Part shown: piece by piece, positions 8,480 through 16,700 of the stretch | Position numbering within the stretch: position 1 is the first letter of the stretch | How the letters are laid out: each line of letters starts with the position of its first letter | Origin: Erythrobacter sp. BLCC-B19 | GTDB taxonomy: Bacteria > Pseudomonadota > Alphaproteobacteria > Sphingomonadales > Sphingomonadaceae | NCBI RefSeq assembly: GCF_028621955.1 | Contig: NZ_CP117516.1 | Location: 2,254,001-2,318,000 of the forward strand | Length of the DNA stretch: 64,000 nucleotides | Direction of reading: 5' to 3' | Position numbers and translations under genes: made by a program | The notes under the pieces: model-generated | Database searches by the model: none | The model's input: the letters and a program-made list of their open reading frames with translations, nothing else | Told to the model about the DNA's origin: nothing

Positions 8480-9333
8480 TCAGCCGGCCCCTGCGCCTTG
8501 GGGGTGGCAGGATCGGCGCTCCATTCGCTCCAGCTGCCGTCATAGAGCGCGGCCTCGTCCACCCCGATCAGGTGCAGCGCGAACAGCAGCACGCTCGCGG
8601 TCACCCCGCTGCCGCAGGTGGCGGTGATCGGCTGGGCGAGGTCGATCCCTGCGCCTTCAAAGGCGGCGCGCAGTTCGGCGGGCGAGCGGTAGGTGCCATC
8701 GGCATTCAGCACGGCGGTAAAGGGCAGGTTGAGCGCGCCGGGGATGCGTCCGTTCGGCCCGCCATGCACCGGATCGACCCCGGTGCCGAACACCCGGTCA
8801 GCCGAGCGCGCGTCGAGCACCTGCGTGGCGGGATGATCGAGATTGGCGAGCATATCGGCCTTGCTGCGCACCCGGCTGGGCGCGGAGAAGGTGGCGGGTG
8901 CGGCAGGCGCGGCGGCAGGGGCACCGCCTTCCAGCGCCCGGCCCTCGGCCCGCCACTTGCCCAGCCCGCCATCAAGAATCGCGACATTGCCGCGCCCGCT
9001 TGCCGTCAGCACAAACCACGCGCGCGCCGCGGTGCGGATCGCGCTGTCGTCGTAGATGATGATGGCATCCTCCGGCCCGACGCCGAGGCTGGCAAGGCGA
9101 GCCGCCAGCTGATCGGGGGTGGGGAAGGCATAGGGCACCGGCGAGGCGGGATCGTAGAGGCTCCCCAGTTCGAGAAACCGCGCCCCCGGAATATGCGCGG
9201 CGGCAAACTCGGCACCCGCGTCGCGGGCGGCGGCGGGCAGGTGGTAGGAGGCATCGAGCACCACAAGGCCGGGGCTGGCGATGTGGTCGGCGAGCCATTG
9301 GGTCGAGACGAGCGAGGCGGGAAGCGTGGTCAT
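8476..9333 (-). CDS. sseA: 3-mercaptopyruvate sulfurtransferase
   Basis: A 285-residue sulfurtransferase with two rhodanese domains. The first, inactive one includes VVLDASYHLP and HIPGARFLEL. The second ends in the catalytic loop CGSGVTASVLLFAL, whose CG(S/T)GVT form distinguishes mercaptopyruvate sulfurtransferases from thiosulfate-specific rhodaneses. It moves sulfur from mercaptopyruvate to thiol acceptors or cyanide. It is the first gene of the minus-strand sulfur operon and overlaps metC by four bases. The reading frame stays open upstream of the ATG at 9333, but that extension falls inside another gene and is composition-driven. Confidence 0.9.
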   Translation of the reverse strand: MTTLPASLVSTQWLADHIASPGLVVLDASYHLPAAARDAGAEFAAAHIPGARFLELGSLYDPASPVPYAFPTPDQLAARLASLGVGPEDAIIIYDDSAIRTAARAWFVLTASGRGNVAILDGGLGKWRAEGRALEGGAPAAAPAAPATFSAPSRVRSKADMLANLDHPATQVLDARSADRVFGTGVDPVHGGPNGRIPGALNLPFTAVLNADGTYRSPAELRAAFEGAGIDLAQPITATCGSGVTASVLLFALHLIGVDEAALYDGSWSEWSADPATPKAQGPAE

Positions 9334-9392
9334 GCGCCTGACCCTAGCCGCATTGCGCAAGCCCTGCCAAGCGCCGTCCCCGCGCCTTGCGT

Positions 9393-10532
9393 TCAGGCGG
9401 CGGCCGTTTCCGGCGCGGTCGCGATGATCTGCGCCACCAGCCCTGCAATGCTGCCGGGCGGCTGGTCGAGCGCAATCGGATGCACCCGCCCGCTCGGGCT
9501 GCGCGGGCCGATCACGAAGCTGCGGGTCATGGCGCGCAGGCCTTCGCCCTCCAGCGTGACATGGGCAAGCGGGACGAACAGCGGGGTGGTGCCCTGCCGC
9601 AGCGGGGCGATGGCAGAGAGCGGCAGCTGCACCGTGCCGGTCAGGCTGCGCGCCTGCTGCGGGCCGATGCGGTCGATGGCGGCAAGCCCTTGCGCGGCTC
9701 CGGGGGAGGGGGCGTTGCCCGCTCCGGCGCTGGCGCGCGCGCAAGCCAGCTGCACCGCTGCCGACACATCATTGACCGCGCGGTCCGAGCGATTGGCGAT
9801 GGTCAGCCGCCAGCCGACCGAGAACATCATCACGCTGCGGGTCGCCGAGGTGATCTCCAGCGTCAGATCGAGCCGGGGCTGCTCGCCTGATGCAAGCTGA
9901 GGCTGTCCCGCGTCTGCCCCGGCAGGCGGGGCCGCGAGGCGCAGCGGCTTGCGCCCTCGGCGCCGTTGCCAGACAAGGCCGCCGCCCAGCAGCACCAGAG
10001 CGCCAAGCCCGCCTGCCGCATAGGGCCACCAGTCGGGCAGCACCAAAGCGCCCGTCATCGGTGTGGCCGGATCGAGCGCGGTGCCGAAGCCCGGCGCAGC
10101 CGCAGGTGTGCCGGTGGCACCCGGCAGCGTTGGCAGTACGCCTGTAACCGCAGGCGCGGGCGCTTCTCCGGTCTCGGCCCCGTCCCCGGCCCCGGCGGGA
10201 ACCGGGGTGGGCTGGGTCGTGGCGGTCGCGCCCGGCTGCGGCTGCGGCGTGCTCGCGCGCGGGGTGGGACGCTCGCCCGCCCGCGCGCCCGCAGTGGGCG
10301 AGGGCAGCGGCTGAATCACAGGGGTGGCGATGACCTCCGGCGCGCTGCTCGGCTGGGCGCGCGGCGGGATGGCGACGCCTGCGCGCTCGTCAGCCGGGCC
10401 GGCCGGGGCGGGGGTCGGCGAAGGGCTGGCGGGTGGCAGCTCGAAGGTCTGCTGCGCGGCGAGCGCAGGGGCCAGCGCCACGGCAAAAGCGGGGGCGGCG
10501 AAGCGGATCAGGCGGGCGGACAGGCGGGTCAT
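9393..10532 (-). CDS. Exported proline-rich protein with one membrane anchor, function unknown
   Basis: A 379-residue protein that I do not recognise. It has a signal peptide (residues 1 to about 26, ending ALAAQ), then about 135 residues dominated by Pro, Ala, Thr and Gly. A single transmembrane helix follows around 165-190 ([18 protein letters not shown]), capped by WQRRRGRK, so the C-terminus should be cytosolic. The C-terminal 150 residues look like a compact beta-rich domain containing [19 protein letters not shown] and [13 protein letters not shown]. The layout recalls a wall-spanning stalk with an inner domain. It lies 59 bases upstream of sseA on the same strand and may be a separate unit. 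Confidence 0.7.
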   Translation of the reverse strand: MTRLSARLIRFAAPAFAVALAPALAAQQTFELPPASPSPTPAPAGPADERAGVAIPPRAQPSSAPEVIATPVIQPLPSPTAGARAGERPTPRASTPQPQPGATATTQPTPVPAGAGDGAETGEAPAPAVTGVLPTLPGATGTPAAAPGFGTALDPATPMTGALVLPDWWPYAAGGLGALVLLGGGLVWQRRRGRKPLRLAAPPAGADAGQPQLASGEQPRLDLTLEITSATRSVMMFSVGWRLTIANRSDRAVNDVSAAVQLACARASAGAGNAPSPGAAQGLAAIDRIGPQQARSLTGTVQLPLSAIAPLRQGTTPLFVPLAHVTLEGEGLRAMTRSFVIGPRSPSGRVHPIALDQPPGSIAGLVAQIIATAPETAAA

Positions 10533-10689
10533 GGCGCGAAAGGCTCGGTTGCGAAGGCTGCGGGGGAAGGCGCGGCGAACCGGGGTGAACCGGCTCTATC
10601 GTCCCTCGAGGTCTCCCCATAGTGAGGCGAGGGGCGCTCCGTCCAGTTCCGGCCTTGCGCGCTGCGGCGGATCGGGGCAACAGCGCGGC

Positions 10690-11163
10690 ATGGAAAGCAC
10701 ACCTGATCCCACCAAGCCGCAACCCCAGTTTCTCGGGCGTGAGACCCCGCTGCCCGCCTCGCCAGAGGAGGCGGTGCTCGACTACGTCCCCAATCCGCGC
10801 CCGGGCCTGACCTACATGGTGCGCTTCGTCAGCCCCGAGTTCACCTCGCTGTGCCCGGTGACGAACCAGCCGGACTTTGCCCATCTGGTGATCGACTATG
10901 TGCCGGGCGAGACCATCGTCGAGAGCAAGAGCCTGAAGCTGTTCCTCGGCTCGTTCCGCAATCACAACGGCTTCCACGAGGATGTGACGGTCGGCATCGG
11001 GGTGCGCCTGTTCGAGGAAATGCGCCCGCAATGGCTGCGCATCGGCGGTTACTGGTATCCGCGCGGCGGCATTCCGATCGACGTGTTCTGGCAATCGGGC
11101 GCGCCGCCCGAAGGCCTGTGGCTGCCCGATCAGGGCGTGCCGGGCTATCGCGGGCGCGGCTGA
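10690..11163 (+). CDS. queF: NADPH-dependent 7-cyano-7-deazaguanine reductase
   Basis: A 157-residue enzyme of the short, unimodular QueF type. It reduces preQ0 to preQ1, the last free-base step before queuosine insertion into tRNA. The catalytic Cys55 and Asp62 lie in [11 protein letters not shown], and the family motif ESKSLKLFL follows with FRNHNGFHE. The ATG at 10690 was chosen because the protein then has the usual length; longer in-frame openings upstream run into the promoter region of the divergent gene. It stands alone between the proline-rich protein gene and a parS site. Confidence 0.93.
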   Translation: MESTPDPTKPQPQFLGRETPLPASPEEAVLDYVPNPRPGLTYMVRFVSPEFTSLCPVTNQPDFAHLVIDYVPGETIVESKSLKLFLGSFRNHNGFHEDVTVGIGVRLFEEMRPQWLRIGGYWYPRGGIPIDVFWQSGAPPEGLWLPDQGVPGYRGRG

Positions 11164-11217
11164 ACGGCGCGCGCGCGCTGTTAGCGGGTTTTAGGCGCGC
11201 GTTGTCGCGCGCTGCGG

Positions 11218-11233
11218 TGTTTCACGTGAAACA
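11218..11233. other. parS: parS centromere-like site (ParB binding)
   Basis: The 16 bases TGTTTCACGTGAAACA form a perfect palindrome identical to the widely conserved chromosomal parS consensus. They lie in the 109-base gap between queF and the GGDEF-EAL gene. ParB binds and spreads from such sites, which usually lie within the origin-proximal part of the chromosome. I saw no second copy in the window. Confidence 0.88.
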
Positions 11234-11272
11234 TCAGCGCGCCAAACCGGCGGCCGTGCCGGGCTCTGGCTG

Positions 11273-13456
11273 CTAGATGCTGAGATCCATCTGCACGAAT
11301 TTGGGCACGGACTTGTGCGCCTCGCGCCATTTGGCGAGCGGGAAAGCCCCTGCGCCCAGCGCCGCCAGCGGAATGCCCGCCTCGGCCAGCGAATAGGGCG
11401 AGATGCGGTGCCGGGTCATGAACCCGCCGCTCCCGTCCGAGATCAGCGGGGTCTCGAACTTCAGACCTTGGCTGTTCTCGGTCGCGTTGACGACCTTGCT
11501 CACCACCAGCTGTCCGTGCCCGAGATCGAGCACGACATCGGTGCCGACCGGAACCCCGGCGAGACCGGTGATCCGCGCGCCGGTCTTGGACAGGTTGCGC
11601 AGGATCACGTCGTAATAGTGATCCTCGTGGATCAGCCCGACCTTGCGGAAGATGGTGATGCGCTCGGCCCGGTGGCGCGGGGGGCCATCGGGGTTGCACT
11701 TCATCGTCCCGTCGGCGATCTGGGTGAGCACCTGTTCCTGCGTCAGCGGGCGCGAATAGATGTAGCCCTGCACCAGATCAGCGCCGCGCTCGCGCACCAG
11801 TTCAAGCTCGTCCATCGCCTCGACCCCCTCGGCGACGGTCTCCATCCCCAGCGCCTTGGCCAGCGCGACGATCGCGGTGATGATCGCCGGGTTGATGTCG
11901 CCGTTCTCGGTGCAGCCGCGCACGAAGCTCTGGTCGATCTTGATCTTGTTGAAATGCCCGTGCTTCAGGTAGCCGAGCGAGGAATAGCCGGTACCGAAAT
12001 CGTCAAGCGCGAGGCGCACGCCCAGCTTCTTGAGATCGCGGAAGATGGCATCGACCGTTTCGAGATCGCCGACGAAGACGCTCTCGGTAATCTCCAGCTC
12101 GAGCCGGCCCGGCGGCAGGCCCGAGGCCTGAAGCGCGGCAGCCACCGCCTTGCGATAACCGGGGCGGATGAACTGCTTGGCCGAGACATTGACCGCGACC
12201 TTGATCGTTTCGGGCCAGGACAGCGCATCGATGCAGGCCTGACGCAGCGCCATCTCGCCGATGCGGATGATCAGATCGTCGTTTTCGGCGACCGGAATGA
12301 ACAGGGCAGGGCTGATGTCGCCCTCTTCCTCGTCATGCCAGCGCAGCAAGGCCTCGAAGCACTTGACCTCGTTGGTCGCGGGATCGACCAGCGGCTGATA
12401 GGCGAGCTTCAGCTCATCGCGGTCGACGGCATCACGCAGCCGGTCGCCCAGCATCGCGGTCTTCGAGGCGGCATCGCGCAGCTCGCTGGTGAAGAAGCAG
12501 AAGGTGCCGCCGCGGGTTTCCTTGGCGGAATAGAGCGCCATGTCGGCAGAGCGGGTCAGCTCGTCCGCTTCGAGGCCGTCATAGGGGGCAATGGCAATCC
12601 CGACCGACGTGCCGATGATCGCCCGCCGGCCGTTGATCTGATAGGGCTGCGAAAGCGACTGGACGATGCGGTTGGCCAGCTCGCCCAGCGTGCCGCGGTC
12701 GTCCATGTCGGGCAGCAAGACCTGGAACTCGTCACCGCCCAGTCGCCCGACCTCACCATAATCCTTGACGATCGAGGACAGCCGCTGTGCGACCTGCTTG
12801 AGCAGCTCGTCACCCGCCGGGTGCCCCATCGTGTCGTTGACCTGCTTGAAGCGGTCGAGGTCGAGCATCATCAGCGCGCACGAACGCTGGCTGACGCGGA
12901 AGGCGGAGAGCATCGCCTTCAGCCGCTCGCCCAGCTTGCGGCGGTTGGCGAGCCCGGTCAGTTCATCGACCTGCGATTGCCGCGCGACCTGCGTTTCATA
13001 GGCATATTGCGCCGAGATATCGACCGCGCTGCCGCGATAGCCGCGGAAATTGTCCTGCGCATCGAGCAGCGGGCGGCCGTTGAGCCGCCACCAGCGGGTG
13101 CTGCCGCGCGCCGTGGGAACCGCGACGATCTGTTCCTCGAGCTTGGAACGGGCCTTGAGCTTGAAGGCGAGGCTGCGCTGGGTCGGCGCGCCGTCTTCGG
13201 CCTCGACATCCTGGAACACCTGGGTGATCGCATTGCCGATCAGGCTTTCGGCCTCAGAACCAAGTTCGACCAGCGCGCGCTTGGACAGGAAAGTGAGGCG
13301 GCCCTCGGCGTCGGTCGCCCAGAACATTCCGATGCCCAGTTCCTCGACTTCGCCGAGCACCTCGGACCGGTCGCTGCGGACAAGCGGGGCTGGCCCCTCC
13401 GGTTGAGGCACCGGGCGGTTCGATTCGCGCGCGGATTTGAGAAAACCCAATGGCAT
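11273..13456 (-). CDS. PAS-GGDEF-EAL-PilZ cyclic-di-GMP signalling protein
   Basis: A 727-residue cytosolic protein with four domains in order. A PAS-like sensor occupies about residues 30-155. A GGDEF diguanylate cyclase domain (about 165-325) has an intact GGDEF in GRLGGDEFQVLL. An EAL phosphodiesterase domain (about 345-595) is complete, with EALLRW, NVSAKQF, EITESV and DDFGTGYSSLGYL. A C-terminal PilZ domain (about 615-710) carries an arginine cluster, RHRAER, and NLSKTGARI. Both enzyme centres and the c-di-GMP receptor domain look intact, so it may both make and break c-di-GMP and sense it. No transmembrane segment is seen. It has no obvious operon partner. Confidence 0.9.
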   Translation of the reverse strand: MPLGFLKSARESNRPVPQPEGPAPLVRSDRSEVLGEVEELGIGMFWATDAEGRLTFLSKRALVELGSEAESLIGNAITQVFQDVEAEDGAPTQRSLAFKLKARSKLEEQIVAVPTARGSTRWWRLNGRPLLDAQDNFRGYRGSAVDISAQYAYETQVARQSQVDELTGLANRRKLGERLKAMLSAFRVSQRSCALMMLDLDRFKQVNDTMGHPAGDELLKQVAQRLSSIVKDYGEVGRLGGDEFQVLLPDMDDRGTLGELANRIVQSLSQPYQINGRRAIIGTSVGIAIAPYDGLEADELTRSADMALYSAKETRGGTFCFFTSELRDAASKTAMLGDRLRDAVDRDELKLAYQPLVDPATNEVKCFEALLRWHDEEEGDISPALFIPVAENDDLIIRIGEMALRQACIDALSWPETIKVAVNVSAKQFIRPGYRKAVAAALQASGLPPGRLELEITESVFVGDLETVDAIFRDLKKLGVRLALDDFGTGYSSLGYLKHGHFNKIKIDQSFVRGCTENGDINPAIITAIVALAKALGMETVAEGVEAMDELELVRERGADLVQGYIYSRPLTQEQVLTQIADGTMKCNPDGPPRHRAERITIFRKVGLIHEDHYYDVILRNLSKTGARITGLAGVPVGTDVVLDLGHGQLVVSKVVNATENSQGLKFETPLISDGSGGFMTRHRISPYSLAEAGIPLAALGAGAFPLAKWREAHKSVPKFVQMDLSI

Positions 13457-13595
13457 GCCTCATCCTTGTTCCAGGCGCGATTACGCCAAACCGCGCCCGG
13501 TGCTCCTGTTAGCCGCAACACGATTGAAAAAGGGTTACACGCCGACCGTCGGTGACAAACCGGGGGGCGGAGCGTGCATTCGTTGCGATGGGTGC

Positions 13596-13620
13596 GGAAC
13601 TGTTTGCCGGTCACGGCGTT
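13596..13620 (+). promoter_or_regulatory. Candidate EcfG (general stress sigma factor) promoter upstream of pcs
   Basis: GGAAC at 13596-13600 and CGTT at 13617-13620 are separated by exactly 16 bases. This matches the -35/-10 pattern of EcfG-type sigma factors in alphaproteobacteria. It lies about 110 bases before the pcs start and points towards it. The assignment rests on consensus match and position only. Confidence 0.45.
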
Positions 13621-13730
13621 ATCGCGACAAGCATTCGTGATGGCATTTTCTTGCCGATGGCGGCTGCGTCATGAAATTTTGCTGCACAGCCGCCGCGCGT
13701 CAGGGATCACGCCTTGCGAGTTTTGCCTTG

Positions 13731-16700
13731 ATGGGGGGTGGTGTCATTCCTGAAACTGTTCTGCTCGACCGTGCGCCTGCCGCAGAGACCAACCCCGTGC
13801 GCACCCGCGCCGACTGGGACGCGATGCGCGCCGCTGCGCTTGCCGATCCCGGCGCGTTCCATGGCGAGATCGCGGGCCGCAATATGCACTGGTTCGTGGC
13901 CGAGGCCGGGCCTGCGGGCGCGTGGCTCGCGCGCGGGGCCGACGGCGGCTGGCACGGCTGGGACGCGGCAACGGGCGCGCCTGTCAGCCCCGCGTTGCCT
14001 GACGGGTTTACCCCCTGGCACACCGGTTTCGACGGGAGCAATCCGCCCCACTGGCGCTGGTTCGTGGGTGGGCGCACCAATGCCGCCTTCTCCGAGCTCG
14101 ACCGCCATGTGCTCGCCGGCCACGGCGACGAGGCTGCGCTGATCTTCGAAGGCGATCGCTGGGACATGAGCGCCAACGGCGGCAAGGGCGCGCCGATCGA
14201 CTGCTTCACCGTCAGCCGCAAGCAATTGCTGCTTGAGGTTGCGAAGTGCGCGGTGGCGCTCGAAGCGCTGGGCCTGAAGCCCGGCGAACGCATGGCGCTG
14301 AATATGCCGAGCATCGTGCCGCAGATCTACTGGACCGAGGCCGCCAAGCGGATGGGCGTGGTCTACACGGCGGTGTTCGGGGGCTTTTCCGACAAGACCC
14401 TCAGCGACCGCATCGCCGACACCGGGGCGCGGGTGATCGTGACCTCCGATGGCAGCTACCGCAATGCGCAGGTCGCCGCCTTCAAGAACGCCTATACCGA
14501 TCCGGCACTCGACAATTTCGTGCCGGTGACGACGGCGCTCGACATCCTCGGCGGGCTTGATCTCGAACTGCCCGAGGGCGGGCATGACACCATCCTCGAT
14601 ACGGTGCGCGAGGCGCTTGCCGGCGAGATCACGGTCGACCGGTCGGACGTGATGCGCGGTGTGGGCCGGGCGCTGATCAATCTTGGGGCAGAAGGGCGTA
14701 TAACGTCAGCCGATGCCGCCCGCGTGCGGATCGCGATTGCCTCCAGCCTCGTCACCCTGCCACCGCGCGTGGAAGCGGTGATCGTGTGCCGCCACACACA
14801 CCAGCCCGACATGATCTGGCGCGAGGAACGCGACCGCTGGAGCCACGAGCTGACCGATAGCGCGCTGGTGACGGTGCTCGAAAAAGCGCGGGCTGCGGGC
14901 TTTGCGGTGCAGTCCGAGGCTGATCTGCTGGCGCTCGCCGATGCCGATTTCGTCCGCGCGATCTGGGCGTCGTCCAAGCCGATGCCGGTCGATGCCGACT
15001 ATCCGATGTTCTTCATTTACACCTCGGGCTCGACGGGCAAGCCCAAGGGGATCGTCCACTCGCACGGCTATGCGGCCGGTGTCGCCGAGACGATGGCGGC
15101 GAGCTTCGACGCGCGCCCCGGCGACACGCTGTTTGTGGTCGCCGATCCGGGTTGGATCACCGGCCAGAGCTACCTGATCTGCGCGCCGCTGATGACGCGG
15201 GTGACCTCGCTGGTGAGCGAAGGCTCGCCGGTGTTCCCCCATGCGGGCCGCTTCGCCTCGATGATCGAGCGGCACAAGGTGCGCATCTTCAAGGCGGGGG
15301 TGACCTTCCTCAAGTCGATCATGTCCGATCCGGCGAACCTCGCCGAGGTCGAACGCTATGACATGAGCGGCTTGCGCGTGGCGACCTTCTGCGCCGAACC
15401 GGTCTCGCCGTCGGTGCAGGCCTTCGGGATGGAGCACGTGACGCCGCGCTACATCAATAGCTACTGGGCGACCGAGCACGGCGGGATCGCGTGGACGCAT
15501 ATGTTCGCCAACGACGATTTCCCGCTGCGCCCCGATGCCCACGCCTATCCGCTGCCGTGGATCGTCGGCGACGTGTGGGTCGAGGATGAAGCGGGCAAGG
15601 GCGCGAATGCCCCCTTCGCCCGCGCTGACGAGGGCGGCGTGCCGTGGCGCAAGGCCGAGATCGGCGAGAAGGGCGAGATCGTGATCGCCGCGCCCTATCC
15701 CTACCTCGCGCGCACCATCTGGGGCGACATTGCGGGCTTCAAGGTTGCCGATGGCCGCGTTGCGCCGGAGTGGCGCGGCGATGCCAAGCGCTGGGAAGAA
15801 GGCTACTGGCGGCGCTGGAAAGGCGCATGGGCCTACACCCAGGGCGACTTTGCGATCCAGCATGCCGACGGCTCGTTCTCGCTGCATGGCCGTTCGGACG
15901 ATGTCATCAACGTCTCGGGCCACCGCATGGGCACCGAGGAGATCGAGGGCGCGGTGCTGCGCGACAAGGCGCTCGCACCGGACTCGCCGGTCGGCAATGT
16001 GCTGGTGGTCGGCGCGCCGCACCGCGAGAAGGGGCTGACCCCGCTCGCCTTCGTGGTGCCGGTCGCAGGGCGCAAGCTGACGCACGAGGACAAGCGGCGG
16101 CTGTTCGATTTGGTGCGCACCGAGAAAGGTGCGGTCGCAGTCCCGGCGGACTTCATCGAGGTATCGCAGTTCCCCGAAACCCGCTCGGGAAAATACATGC
16201 GCCGCATGGTCCGCGCGCTGGTGGTGGGCGAGGATGTCGGCGACGTCACGACGCTGCGCAACCCCGAGGCGCTCGACGAACTCAAGCGCGTGATCGACGA
16301 TTGGCAGCGCAAGCAGCGCATGAGCGACGAACAGGCGCTGTTCGACCGGCACCGCTATTTCCTCGTGCAATACAACACCGTCGCGCCGGGCAAGCAGGTG
16401 GCGACGGTCACCGTCACCAACCCGCCGGTCAATGCCTTGAACGAGCGCGCGATCGACGAGCTGGTGCTGGTCACCTCGACCCTCGCGCGCGATGACAGCG
16501 TCGTCGCGGTGGTGTTCACCGGCGAGGGCACTTCGTCCTTCGTGGCCGGGGCCGACATCCGCCAGATGCTCGAGGAAATCCACACGGTCGATGAAGCGAT
16601 GGTGTTGCCCAACAATGCGCACCTCGCTTTCCGCACCATCGAGAGCATGGGCAAGCCCTGCGTCGCGGCGGTGCAGGGCGTGGCGCTGGGCGGGGGCATG

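Noticed and set aside
10565..10585. GAAC-N6-GAAC upstream of queF as a LexA box
   Set aside because: The spacer is six bases, not seven, and the repeats lie in a GC-rich run without a good promoter.
11218..11272. A small peptide starting MFHVKH over the parS site on the minus strand
   Set aside because: The same start occurs in rsmG of relatives because parS lies there, but here the frame is only about 17 codons and has no ribosome-binding site.
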